Source: Chiridota heheva
Lineage: Eukaryota; Echinodermata; Holothuroidea; Apodida; Chiridotidae
Reading direction: 5' to 3'
Length of the DNA: 64,000 nt
Assembly (NCBI GenBank): GCA_020152595.1
Contig: JAIGNY010000191.1
Coordinates: 1 to 64,000 of the forward strand
In this document: positions 1 to 11,149 of the stretch, piece by piece
Numbering within the stretch: position 1 is the stretch's first letter
How the letters are laid out: each line of letters begins with the position of its first letter
Notes under the pieces: generated by a model
What the model was told of the DNA's origin: nothing
The model's input: the letters and a program-made list of their open reading frames with translations, nothing else
The model's database searches: none
Translations under genes and position numbers: made by a program

Positions 1-177
1 CTCTTTCCAAAACGTGAACGAATATCTATTTACGAGAACTCTTTGGTCAACTTCAAACGGTTAGCACGTGTCACATGGGGATTAGCTGAAACATGCAAGA
101 ATAAACAGGAAGTCAATCCATCACTACCAGATAGGAATTTGAAAACCTGAATCATATCGCCACGTACTCTTCTCAAT
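1..177. other. No feature seen
   Basis: I see no gene or repeat that I can name here. The short open frames on either strand lack coding character and overlap the end of the TIR element that follows. Confidence 0.5.
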
Positions 178-798
178 CAGTCCGGTTCGTACCCCCAATC
201 GGGAGAACAGCTTTGTTCCACCAATCGGGGGATCCTTTACAGAGTATCCCACAATGCATCTATCCAAATTCATAGTTTGTATAGGAATAACATAAGAATC
301 AGACCAATTTGAGCGCAGGGAACTCAACCATTGCGAAAGGTATTAATTTTATTTCCTGATTTAAAATAATATCATATAAATGATCTTTTCACCGTGCGCT
401 TTTAAGATTCACCATGCAGTTTTCGAGAAATTTGAAGAAAAATAATGAATTCTTGATTTGTGCAGCCGTTAGGCAGCCGCGCTTTAAAAAGGTTTTCTGA
501 AATTATGAGAAATAACTAGGGGATTTGTGAATATTATTTAGCAATAACTGCGTGATAGTAACGAGTTGTTTTACTTTCGCGAAATTGAACATGAACAAAG
601 CAAACTTTGTTACAAATCTTCAATGAAACGACTGATAAGCGTCTATGGCTGAAACTTCACAATAGAAATGGCGGCTTCCATATATCACTGTAAGCTCAGT
701 AAGCATGCTTGAGTCTCCCGATCGGAAAACTTATTAAGCCTATCCCCGATCGGGGAACTTATTGAGCCTATCCCCGATCGGCTGTACGAACCGAGCTG
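178..798 (-). mobile_element. TIR element (MITE-like), copy 1
   Basis: The left end reads cagtccggttcgtac and the right end, on the other strand, reads cagctcggttcgtac. Both ends are followed by CCGATCGGGG-like words, which are repeated near the right end (about 718-780). The interior is AT-rich without a gene. A second member lies in the opposite orientation at 13806-14316: the word around the ATGCATCTATCCAAATTC motif near 253-270 is found there in reverse complement (about 14232-14252). This pairing supports a dispersed non-autonomous DNA transposon. No clear target-site duplication is visible, so the superfamily is open. Confidence 0.45.
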
Positions 799-1239
799 TC
801 AACTCAAGCGTGATCAAACCAAGAATTCGCAACCTAGATTCATAAGATTCCTTACTTCGGGAATAAGTCTAGTGGCTCTTCGCCATGCTCCAAAATGAAC
901 TCCTCATAAAAGGGATTCCAAGCCTAAATAGCATACTCAAGGTGAGGCCTGACTAATTGTATATAAAAATCAAGAACAACCTATATACTTAGACTAATAC
1001 TTAGACTTATACTAAAACTTGAAACTTGAGGGAATTTCGTTACAATTTCTGTGGAAAATTCTGGCGTCGGCTCTCAATTCTTCTATTAATACTACAATCA
1101 ATGTTGCGACCATATAATAACACTGCAACAGCGCCATGAAAGTACGTACATGTACATTTGACCTCTTGTGCAGGATTTTAATTCCTTATATAAATGATGT
1201 TCGTATTTCTCAACAGTAAAGGACCAAGAAGAACACCGC
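799..1239. other. AT-rich stretch, nothing recognised
   Basis: This is AT-rich sequence without an open frame worth calling or an obvious repeat. Confidence 0.4.
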
Positions 1240-1445
1240 GTGCAGGGTGGTGAGGGGAAGTGGTGTGGTGGGGGAGGGGCACGGCACCGCGTTCGGGTGG
1301 TGGGGGGAGTGGCTATCATCCGACACATTTTTGGTTCCGATGCTAATAGCATAAGGAACCTATGCAGTCATGCTGGCGTGTGTATGTGTGTATGTATGTA
1401 TGTGTGCATGTATGTATGTATGTGTGTATGTATGTATGTGCGTCT
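1240..1445. repeat. G/GT-rich tract and TATG microsatellite
   Basis: A purine/GT-rich stretch (1240-1310, ggtggggg words) is followed by an imperfect (TATG)n/(TG)n microsatellite from about 1376 to 1441. Frames that stay open across it are products of the simple repeat, not genes. Confidence 0.8.
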
Positions 1446-1449
1446 GTGA

Positions 1450-1800
1450 CAGCAAGCACGTAAGCGCGATATCTCAAGAAGGATACACCAGATTCATGTC
1501 ATATGTGGTACCCAGATATCCTTTGGTCCGTAGATGTGTCCCACTGATTTTGGTGGCGTTGTCATACATATTAATGAGTAAGCGGAGCTTAATAAAAATA
1601 TCTTGAAATGCTCATATTTTTACAACCGTATGTATGTTTTGTTTCATATTGAGTGTACTTGTGCTGTTAGTTAGTGTGTATGTGTTCATTGTATGAAATT
1701 GTTTAATATCATTGCTTGTAAGCTTGTAAAGTGGATTTATGTCATATTTGGTACACAGATAGCCCATGGTCTAATTTCGCCCGTTTCATATGCCTCTGCA
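1450..1800 (+). repeat. Dispersed repeat with CATATTAATGAGT core, copy 1
   Basis: One full and one partial unit. The order of motifs is ATATCTCAAGAAGG, a GGTACCCAGATA-like word, CATACATATTAATGAGTAAGCGGAGCTTAA, then a TTGAAATGCTCATATTTTTAC-like tail. The partial unit repeats the GGTACACAGATAGCCCATGGTC word near 1752. Two more units lie at about 31885-32230, and a looser relative forms the ~300-bp tandem array at 28010-29140. Confidence 0.55.
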
Positions 1801-2523
1801 CTAAGGCTAACCCAAGTGAAAATCTCTTCTGTATAATCTATGAGACTATTTTTTAGTAAAATCAGATTCTTCAAATAAACAATGCATAGGCCTAGCCTAT
1901 ATCATACTGTCGTAATACTGCAGAAACATACACCATTACTGGAATATTGTTTTTAGTTTTATTTAGATCAAACATCTGAGCCTAATTTGATTTCAATGAA
2001 CAATGTTGATAGGACTAATTCTGAAACTGTTGTCATTTTTAATTTCGTACAAATTCCTTTCTGACTCGTTCAAAATTCTTGCAACAAAATTTGTGAAACT
2101 TATTTTGTGTTATAATCTCTATTCGAGGCAGATATTAACAAATTGCGTTTTTTAAATGTAACGTTAGTCTAAGTTTTCAATCTACGTTGAAAATCATTCA
2201 TCTAGGCTAACCAACGTTGTGGCTGATGAAGGTAGGCCTAAGTTAGGCCTATAGCAAAAACGTTTCTTAGGTTAGATTAATTTGTAAATTCACACCAAAA
2301 ATTTCAGATGTTATCATTGTTCTGCTTTGATAAAAAAAAAAAAAAGAAGATCACTTGACCTTGCAATGTAAAATGGCCATCGATTTGAGCTATTTCGATA
2401 CATTAATGAACTGTGTAATAAACGGCCGTAATGCCGTATTAATCTCTTGTCTAGGCCTAGGCGAGTTGTATATAAACAATATAATATTCCAGAATTAACT
2501 TTGTAACCTTGACTCGGTTTCAA
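1801..2523. other. AT-rich stretch, nothing recognised
   Basis: Scattered TAGGCCTA words, typical of this genome, and a short A-run near 2331-2346. I see no gene. Confidence 0.4.
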
Positions 2524-3690
2524 GCAGGTGAGTGTTTTAGCAGTGCACTAATGTGGATGTGTTCTTTGTACAAACCAGAAGTGAAATTCAAGCTTAGATT
2601 AATCTTGCAACTTGTTAATAATCAACGGATGTTAGGTCATTTTATATGTTATTTTTTATAACGTGTGGCATAGTTACTGGTTGAAACAAATTAATGAACT
2701 TGAATTTACGAAAAGAAGAAAACGCTAACGTCTGAATGTGATACAGTCTGTATGTATTTTTGTAAATGTAACAGGTTTAGAAAAGGTCCAAAGGTCTTCA
2801 GTAGATGAACAGTGTTTTATGTTTAATAGCAGGTAAGTGAGGTTAAACACAGTTTAATCCTTTTGCTGTAGTTGCTATACCAGTGTGTGTGAGGTTAGGA
2901 ATATCAGATCAGCAGCGGGGGTAGGGTAGATGAGATTTTAGATCAATCATTGCAGCTCCTTTTTCACTATTAGCTACAGTGTTGTTTCAGGTGTGATGTG
3001 GCCCAGCATGATACAGTAGGTGTTTGGTTTATTTGTAAACCTATATTCAGCTGTCATTAATTGTAATCCTCTTCAGAAAATGGTTTTCATGTCTTTTACG
3101 GTTTATTCGTTTAATGCAATACAATGCTAGCAGATAAGCTAGGTAAATCTTCTTTGAACTTGCTATTTGCGGTAGGCTAGGCCTAGGCTGATATTAAAGT
3201 GTTTTTTCCTGTAGGCCCTAGCAGGGGGTGGGTATTAGATGAAAATTGTGGATTATTTTGTGCAATTCGTTATTCATCATAAGCTATAGCCTAGTGTTGT
3301 TTTAGTATGCCTGATGTGGTTACAGTACAGCATGCAGGTAAGTGAGGTAATGATTCTTGATCGTTTTGTTTTCTTGATAAACTTATTTGTAATGGTGGGC
3401 ATGTAGGTTTTTGGATATTAATAGTTTTGTCCTGTTAGCTGTGGTTTGTTTTTTATATGAAAGGTATAGCTAAATGGTTGTAATTCGTGATACATCATTT
3501 GCTACAGCGTTGATTAAGATGTGATGTGGTTACAGTACATTATTATGCAGTAGGTGTTTGATTTATTTGTTAACGGCCATTACTATTCAGCTACTGCTAG
3601 TATCAATCATCATCCGTAGATGGATTTTCTATCCTCCTCGGGGCTTTAAATGATTAATGTGATAAAAGGTCTGCAGGTAAGTGAGTAAAC
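2524..3690 (+). repeat. Decayed repeats carrying donor-like GCAGGTAAGTGAG words
   Basis: The words AGCAGGTAAGTGAGG (2829), TGCAGGTAAGTGAGG (3334) and CTGCAGGTAAGTGAG (3672) recur with shared flanks, and a weaker form lies at 2524. The shared flanks include TGATGTGG, ACAGTA(GGTGTTTG) and TTATTTGTWAAC. They look like diverged copies of one unit that contains a strong splice-donor match. No open exon stands before them, so they may be relics of duplicated exons or simply a repeat that happens to carry this word. Confidence 0.35.
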
Positions 3691-4527
3691 TTGTTTTTTT
3701 GCTTCTGTTTCTTGTACTTGCTATTGTATGTATTAACAGTGTGCAAATCTTTGACGTTATCTCTGTACCATAAGTCTCTTGTAGGATATTGCGGGATTGT
3801 TTCGTTGCATTTCCCACGTGTAGTTGACGTACCAAATGAAATGTAATCTGGCAGGTTTGGATTAATTTCCTTCATCACCAGATATATCTTTAGAATTGTG
3901 TTTAACATTTTTCCTTTATGATATCAAATTCGTATTTTATTTACAGGTATTGCTTAGAAAACATATTGTTTATGCCGTAAATTTATTTTCTTTTGGTTTC
4001 ACATTTCATTATGGATTGAATTAAACTATTTTGTGAAAACTGTTTTAATTTAGTTGTCTTGTAGCAACCAATTTAAATGCAATCATGCTGATATCAAAAT
4101 GTTCATTTGATTTATTTGTATCAACCACATTCAGCTATAATCATGTAAGCAATAATATGTATCTCCAGTATATGAATTTCATTTTGATAATTTAAATATT
4201 ACTTGAAAACCTTTTTCTCATGTACCAACCCCATTGAATCTTTATCAAACTAATATAAGAAATATTCACATCCTAACTAGATGAATTTCATATAAATAAT
4301 TTTCATAGTTTGAAATATTTGGTGAAAAACACATTGTTTTAAATTCATTATAAATATCATATACTGTTTTATGTCAAATTCTTATTAAAAAACAGCTTCA
4401 TACTTAGCCTAAAGATGTTTCATTACAAACCTTAATTTCTCTGCTGAATTAATTTGTTGCATCCATATGTGTTTATGAGTGTATATGTAAGTCACTGTAT
4501 CACATGTCATGGTGTTCTCTCCTGTAG

Positions 4528-4805
4528 ATACCTTTGAGGCTGGGGTTGACGTGTTCTGATCGCACACCAGGATACGTGAGGGACGTCCTGGGGGAGGGCG
4601 CCCCGATGGTGACGAGGGTGGACATATACAACAATGGTGTAGGTGCATTCAGCATGTCACCGCCAGCCACCAGACCCTTCCCCCATTTGAAGTCCCTCTT
4701 TGTGTATGGGTGTGATTTTACGGACGGATCAGCAGGCAGCAGTGCAGTTTTGGAGGATCTTCTGCACTGCTGTCTGAAATACGCACCAAGATTAACATAC
4801 ATCGA
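4528..4805 (+). CDS. Leucine-rich internal exon (LRR-like protein, partial)
   Basis: This is an internal exon of 278 bases. It is preceded by a pyrimidine-rich acceptor (ctctcctgtag, AG at 4526-4527) and followed by a strong donor (gtaagta at 4806). It reads in one open frame as IPLRLGLTCSDRTPGYVRD and onward, ending in LEDLLHCCLKYAPRLTYIE. Regular Leu/Ile/Val spacing (VTRVDIYNN, LKSLFVYGCDF, PRLTYIE) fits leucine-rich repeats, possibly of an NLR- or LRR-type receptor. The family is inferred because no diagnostic domain is visible. It ends in phase 2. The exon at 12703 supplies the one base needed and gives E-FNWCKNIPDIV, continuing the same pattern. A diverged, frameshifted duplicate lies at 35257-35533, and conservation of the reading frame across most of the pair argues that this was a real exon. 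Confidence 0.6.
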
Positions 4806-6395
4806 GTAAGTATTGGTCATTTATTGATAAAGGATTGATTAAAACTACTGATCGCAATTTATTTAGTTGTGATTTAATCAATACTGACAGTAATTATCTC
4901 TTATCTAATTAACGCTATAATATTGGTAAAGTATTAATCAGGACTACTGGATATGGTTATTTATGAATAAAGGATATATTAAAACTACTAGATACACTAG
5001 GATTAAGTTGTGATATAATAAATTATTGCAGTAAGGGTAATTAATTCACATTAAACTGTAATGAAAAATGGAAACTAAGAAATTTAAATAGGTAATATTG
5101 ATATTATAGTAAATGATGTGCTTGTGTGTGAGGATATCAATGTGGAATAAAGAGGGAAAATAATAATTTATGGTTCATTTAAAAATAGTGGCAGCAAAGT
5201 GTAATATATATTATTTTATTAAACTTATGGTATGACCTGTTGACTGAAGGAATAATGAAAAATAATTGAATATTAATCTAATAGTAAATGCTGTGTCTGT
5301 GTGTGAAGGTATGTGGTTTAAGAACATTACACTCAAGTGGAAGAAAGAGGTAAATAAATGAAAATTAAAACAAAGCAATGCATGCTTTGTATAATAAAAC
5401 AGCAAAACTGCATATTTATACGTTAGTCCTATATAAGTTTTTATAAGTAAAACAAGTAGTTGTAGCTTTATTGTTAATAATCTCATATGTGGGAGACAAA
5501 CAATTTTGGGGAAAATACGACAAATAAAAAAACAAAAAACATCTTTAATTATTTATGAATAACATAACTTTATCACATTCAGAATCATCTGTTTAAAAAT
5601 AAGTTTATAGCTAAATTTCCTTGAAACAGCAGATAATCATAAAAGAGCATTTTTTGTAGGCATATCTCAACTGCTGGTTTGATCAATTCACTCGTTGCAA
5701 CCAACTTTCGATGATTATTATCAAAGTTTAAAAAAGACAAGGCAATAAATTATAATATATTTCCATAAGAGATGTTTTTATTTCCAAATTTCGAACCAAA
5801 GTTTAGTTAAATTAAACACAGATAGATCAAACACACTTCCTGCTGAACATGTTTTGGTGGTTTTTCACTTTAAAAGATTAGGTTTTATAGAAGAAAAAAT
5901 GGAACTGGTAATTAGATACCCCCTTCCCCACACACTACTCCCCACCCCCTCTCTGATGGATTGCACCAGTACAAACACCAATGACTCACGATCTATGCCT
6001 TAGATTGAGTGCACACAAGTTGTAAGGTTTAATAATCGTTTGTTTACAAATTGTAAGCTCTATATCCTTTAGCCTAAGTACTGATAGATGCTTTAAAAAT
6101 GATGCTTCTTAAATGTATTTAATTAGAATTGCACAGTGTATATGGAGCCACCTCGGACAGCAGAACCCATATGAACTCACCCCCTGCCCCCACCCTATAT
6201 TCAACACTGTGTATTAGAGGAATAACATTAGTTTAACCCAGGACCATTTTAAATGATTGAACTAAACATTATCAACGTCATCAATACGAGAAACAAAATG
6301 GAGTATCCCTGAAACGTACAAGAATATAAATCTATGCAGACGTGACAAGCAAGAATAAACAATGCTACCAGAGAGCGTGACGTCATTCGCCCTTT
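4806..6395. other. Intron, 5' part (duplicated at 35534-37019)
   Basis: AT-rich non-coding sequence that aligns with the matching stretch downstream of the exon in copy B. The beginning holds two loose repeats of a word like GATAAAGGATATATTAAAACTACT. No gene is seen. Confidence 0.6.
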
Positions 6396-6533
6396 TTTGT
6401 CGTTGATATATGCGCTTTTGAGTGTAAGGCTGCATCTAAAGTTCCCTCTCTAATCATTGGAAAATATCTTGATTTTCTGCGTGTTTTCTAGCTTTGATTT
6501 TTAACATAAAAACAAGATTATCTGGAGATTCAA

Positions 6534-7650
6534 ATGGACTGCTTTTTATACTTGTACTTTGCTTATCCTTTGCTGTTTTGGAAAGATTTCTTATGCAGTT
6601 TTCAGTTTTCAGCCAAAACACACAACGTTTACTGTTCAATGACCATGATGTACAAGTATACACCTAATACGCTACCTTTTTTGCGACCAAATTTGCCAAT
6701 TAAGGGAAGCAGTCAAGAACTTCAGTGCATCAAAGAACTTGGTATTGATCGCAACTTCCATCCCGTATGTACAATACATGAGTGTGAAAGCTATGCAATA
6801 GGTACTATTCAACGCAAATATCGGGGTAAACTAGGAAAATATTCTAGGATGAATCATTTCGCAAAACGAAGAAACAAATATTTTTCTAACTTTGACATTA
6901 TTGCAGGACCAAATCATGGTAATCTTGGCTCCCTGAATAAATGTGTGGATATTATGTCAAAACCACGCAACATTAGCTTCGCAACTGTTAACGTCCAGTC
7001 TCTCGCCAAAAAGTGTAATCCACTGCTTGAACATACCAGTAAGTTCAAATACGATGTCATGACACTAACAGAGACTTGGATTAAGGATACTGACGACCAT
7101 ACCAAAACACAAATCGATGCGGTTGGCTTGAACATTCAAATTTCACCACGGCAGGAGAGACAAGGGGTGGTGTTGGCCTTATATGCAAATCACATTTTTC
7201 TATGAAATTATTCCGGAGTTAAGAAGATCATATGAAATATTTGAAGTCGCTACATGGCTAGTAAAGGGTAAACAGTGGTCTCTTGTCCTACCAGTCATCT
7301 ACAGACCACCTTATACTCTATATATCATAAGTACACCATATCCCAATTTTGTGATGAATTTGCTGACTTTATGTGTAGTCTAAATTTACATAATTATGAC
7401 TTTATTCTTAGTGGCGATATTAACATTCACTATAATGACAAGGAAGACTCAGACAATCAAACTTACATGGAACTTTTCTCGCATTTCAATCTAACACAAG
7501 ATGTCGTCTGCCCAACCCATAAGCTAGGAAATACACTGGACCATATTATTTCGTCAAACTCTTCAATTGCGCCAATGGAATTCACTCTTTCTTGCGATAA
7601 CTTGTTTTTTCTGACCATTCAGTTATAAGTACTTTCATTGTAGACGATGT
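6534..7650 (+). pseudogene. LINE ORF2, N-terminal part with EEP endonuclease (broken)
   Basis: The first open frame (6534-7205) carries a basic segment and the start of the EEP domain: ISFATVNVQSLAKK, then YDVMTLTETWIKD, whose glutamate is the metal-binding one in this family. A frameshift near 7165 moves the G-G-V-G-L-I segment to another frame. Further pieces hold VIYRPP (about 7297), the GDINIHY metal/DNA-binding motif (about 7415), the GNTLDHII motif (about 7530) and the final S-D-H motif near 7611. All main EEP motifs are present but lie in at least three frames, so no active endonuclease is made. Confidence 0.8.
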
Positions 7651-9514
7651 AGAGCGAAAACTGGTTAAGTTCAGACCAATGAAAAAGGTGAAACCACATG
7701 ATGTAACCAATGGAATCAATGATATCGTTTGTGATATCATGGTCAGCTCCAGTCAAAGTGTGGATTTAATCACCAGTGAGTTTAATGATGGTCTTACCTC
7801 ACTATTAGAGAACCTCGCACCTCTCAAAAGTAAACGTATTTCTACGCACACGCAACATTTGTGGTTTAGCGATGAGTTGTCAGAACTAACACGCGAAAGA
7901 AGACGTCTAGAGAAACAATGGCGCTCGTCCAAGAGACTTGATCACTGGAACGAATACAAGGAATGTAGAGTGAAATAACACCAATCATTATATACAGCTA
8001 AAGTACAACGCTAATCACAGGCCATATCTGACTGTGGTAATGACTCAAAGCGTTTGTTCAATACTGTATCAGGTCTGTTAGGTAAGACATCCGGCAACCA
8101 GTTTCAAAAAGGGTGTGATTCGAACTTACTCTCAAATAATTTCGCAGACTTTTTTCATTCGAAAATTGTAAAAATCAGACAGGACTTAAAGGAATTTCTA
8201 TCATATTCAACTCCGTTTCGCACTTGTCCTCGTTTTTGTGAATTTTCACCTGTGTCGGAAACCACCGTGCGAAATGTTATGATATCTTCCAAAGCAACCA
8301 CGGCTGAGATTGACTCGTGTCCTTCGTCTTGGATTAAAGACAACTTGGATATGTTTGTGCCTCTCATGACTTGTATAGTCAATCTTTCCTTTACTTCTGG
8401 CGTGTTCGGAGCATCTTGGAAAAGGGCAGTTGTCCTCCCTCTTCTTAAAAGCAAGGTCTGGATCTTATCTCGGCTAATTATCGACCCATATCCAATCTCA
8501 CATATGTGTCAAAGGTAGTGGGAAAGTGCGCACTTCTACAGTTCAATGATCATCTCTCAAATGGTAACCTTCTACCGTCATATCAAAGTGCTTACCGCAG
8601 CAATTATAGTACACAGACGGCACTTATAAAAATACATTGTGACATATTGGCAGCCATGGAAAATCAAAAAGTTATAGCACTTGTTGGTATCGATCTGTCC
8701 GCCGTATTTGACGCCGTCGACCACGCCATTCTCTTGAAGACTTTAAGCAACATGTATGGAGTACAGGATGACGCACTGTCGTGGTTCCAAAGCTATCTGT
8801 CCAACAAATCATTTTATGTTTCTGTTCAGGATGCTTCTTCTGATTACAAGAATACAAACTTCTTTGTACCCCAAGGCTCAATTCTTGAGCCAGTGTTGTA
8901 TTCCGCTTATGCCAGCCCGTTAGGTGGTGTAATGTATGCCTTTGACATCAATGTCATGGGATATGCTGACGACCATGCTCTCTATAAAGCATTTACACCA
9001 AAAGGAGAACTTGAAAGAGATGCCATTTTAAACCTGGAAAGTTGCCTATCTGAAGTTCACTCTTGGATGAATTAAACGAATTAAAACTCAACCCTCGTAA
9101 AACAAGAATTTATCTTGTTTGGTAGCAAACACTAACTACAAAAGCGCAACTTCAATTCCATGGTGGTGAGTGGTATCAAGGTTAAAATCTACCTCGATCA
9201 AATATCTTGGAGTTTACTGGGATGAATCACTGTCATTTCGCCAACAGATTAAAGCTAAATGTAAAACTGCACTCTTCAACCTCAGTAGGGTCAGGAGCAT
9301 AAGGAAGTACTTGATAATTGATATGTGCCAAACATTTGCCTCATCTCTGGTTTTACCTCACCTCGACTATTCAAACACCTTGTACTATGATCTTCCTAAT
9401 TGTGATATAGAACAGTTGCAACGGGTCCAGAACATGGCTGCCAAGCTGGTTTTAGGTAGAGGAAATTTGATAGTGCTACTGACTCTCTTCGCTCCCTTCA
9501 CGGGTAAACAATAG
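7651..9514 (+). pseudogene. LINE ORF2, reverse transcriptase part (broken)
   Basis: Pieces in several frames. 7679-7978 covers the linker between nuclease and RT. 8054-8518 covers RT block 0/1 (SFTSGVFGASWKRAVVLPLLK). 8506-9075 covers the palm, with NGNLLPSYQSAYRSNYSTQTA, the catalytic block VGIDLSAVFDAVDH, the PQGSILEPVLYSAY block and YADDHALY at about 8962. 9170-9514 covers the thumb/C-terminal region (KYLGVYWDESLSF, LPHLDYSNTLYY). Catalytic aspartates are kept (DLS and YADD), but frameshifts and stops separate the parts. The residue after YADD is His, where many CR1-like enzymes have Thr. Confidence 0.85.
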
Positions 9515-9963
9515 AATCCCGAATAAATATAGAATTGCAACATACGTCTACAAATGTCTTCATGATCTGGCTCCTTCATATCTTAAAGAGCTCATCATTA
9601 TACGTACAGGTCGAACAGGTTTACGCTCTTGGTCTAACACCATGGGCATTATCCTCGACATTCCTTTCACAAAACGCAGAAATTTAAGGACAAGTCGTTT
9701 GCTGTAGCTGCCCCTGTCACATGGAATAGTTTGTCATCTTCTCTTCGTTGCATCAAATAACTACGACAATTTCAAATGGGAACTAAAAACTTGTTTCTTC
9801 ACCCAGGCTTTTTGTATAATTGTTTGTGTTTATCTTTAATCTATGAATGTTATTAACTTTATCAGTTTATGAACAGTTTTATTTATTTTCTGTACAGCGC
9901 CGCTGAATGTGCATTTTATAGATATTGAGCACTATATAAATATATAAACATAAACATATACCA

Positions 9964-10609
9964 CGTAGTATAGGGCGAATGACGTCACGCTCTCTGATGC
10001 TACTATGTATGATTAATAAATCCAGCACAAACGTTCTTTCTTCATATTTTCTCCATAAAATACTGTGACGGTTAATGTTTCTGCGCTGCGTTTAATCCGG
10101 CAGCCATGACTTCATCACGAGAAGGTGACTTTTATGTATGTATGAAACACGTAGTAAACAAACTATTAGCCAATCAGAACGCAGCACACGTGACCCCCAC
10201 GCTCGTACATATGAACAGTGTATTACGCGCTGAGTGGAAATTGGGTCACGTGATCTTTGAATGACCCGCTGTACTGTGTGTTGATAATGAGTTCTGTTAC
10301 AATAATAATGGAGATGATGAAAAACAATGGTCTTTATTCCTGACATTTTAGTTGATTTTTGTGCGTGTGTGTGTGTGGGAAGGGAGGGGGGGGGGGAGGA
10401 GGCAGGGGGAGGTGATGCGGTGAGTTGAATGGTGGGGAATGGGGATGGGTGGGAGTAGTCATTTAATTCTTTCCCAACTAATATTCGGTGATTACTAAAA
10501 TGATATTTAAGTTCAAATCTTCTTAGCAAAAATGTATTATCTGAATGACTGTAGTGCGGTACCCCACACAGCTCTACCAGAGAATGTGACGTCATTTGCC
10601 CTATACTAC
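9964..10609. mobile_element. TACGTAGTATAGGGC-TIR MITE, copy A
   Basis: The left end reads CGTAGTATAGGGCGAATGAC followed by GTCACGC. The right end is its inverse (GCGTGACGTCATTTGCCC-type, ending ACTACGTA near 10609). The interior is non-coding, with a G-rich run near 10376-10400 and E-box-like CACGTG words. The same element is present in duplication copy B (37055-37679). An open frame on the minus strand (10092-10628) follows from the base composition and has no recognisable domain. Confidence 0.7.
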
Positions 10610-10701
10610 GTATAGGCCGAGAGTCCAAACTCCTATACCTACAGTGTTACGAAATCGTGATATTTTTTTAAGTCATCCAACCCATGTTGGTTCTAAGTGA
10701 G

Positions 10702-10845
10702 GGAAGTAGGCAGCCGACAGAATCTTAAACCAGGTGTCCTTCGTATGACTTCATACTCTAACCTAACCTATTCTAAAACTAACCTAGCCCAATGACGTAG
10801 TATTGACGTCACAAAAAGACACCCGGTTGAAGATTCTGTCAAACG
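10702..10845. mobile_element. Small MITE present only in copy A
   Basis: The inverted ends are GACAGAATCTT...GGTGTC on the left and ACACC...AAGATTCTGTC on the right. The segment is missing in copy B, where GTGAGGGCAGTAGAG runs on uninterrupted near 37775. GGGAAGTAG on the left and GGGCAGTAG on the right could be an 8-9 bp target-site duplication, which would suit a hAT-type element. This assignment is inferred. Confidence 0.6.
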
Positions 10846-11149
10846 CGGGCAGTAGAGAGTCAAGCATTTGAAGTATAGAAAATAACAAAGAAATGTGTAA
10901 ATTAAGTTTCTAATTTTGCTATAAAGAATCTGATTTTAACGTCACTTTATGTGCATTTTTAGTTCATTAAACAAATATTTTTATGTCAATAAAATAACAA
11001 ATTTGATTTTGACGTCATCCATGCAGGAGGTACTTTTCGCGATACCGGTACGGTACGGTACCGTATACCATGCCGCCGATAAGCTTATTACTCATTGTTT
11101 GTCTGAACATGACAGATTGAAACGTTAAACAAAAATAGAGCTTCCTGAA

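Larger units (their letters stand above)
6396..9963 (+). mobile_element. CR1-like non-LTR retrotransposon (LINE), decayed
   Basis: An almost complete non-LTR element in sense orientation. In order it holds an N-terminal basic stretch, an endonuclease/exonuclease/phosphatase (EEP) domain, a reverse transcriptase and a C-terminal region, ending in a 3' tail like TTGAGCACTATATAAATATATAAA. The frame is broken many times. Comparison with the empty copy at 37019-37060 places the insertion inside a palindrome centred on TACGTA: the left flank ends ...ATTCGCCC and the right flank resumes ACGTAGTATAGGGCG. The CR1/L2-type assignment rests on domain order and the short 3' tail, and the exact clade is uncertain. 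Confidence 0.85.
3820..11129. repeat. Segmental duplication, copy A
   Basis: Long, nearly colinear similarity to 34562-38124, starting at the GTAGTTGACGTAC word and ending at the CAGATTGAAACGTTAAAC word of both copies. Copy A is longer because it carries a LINE (6396-9963) and a ~130-bp MITE (about 10702-10845) that copy B lacks. The duplicated unit contains a leucine-rich exon and its flanking introns. Alignment by eye shows frequent substitutions and small indels, so the duplication is not recent. Confidence 0.85.

Noticed and set aside
1098..1352. Minus-strand frame rich in Pro and Cys
   Set aside because: It is the complement of a G/GT-rich low-complexity tract.
10092..10628. A 178-codon minus-strand frame
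   Set aside because: It covers a MITE and its G-rich tract, is not kept in copy B, and has no domain.
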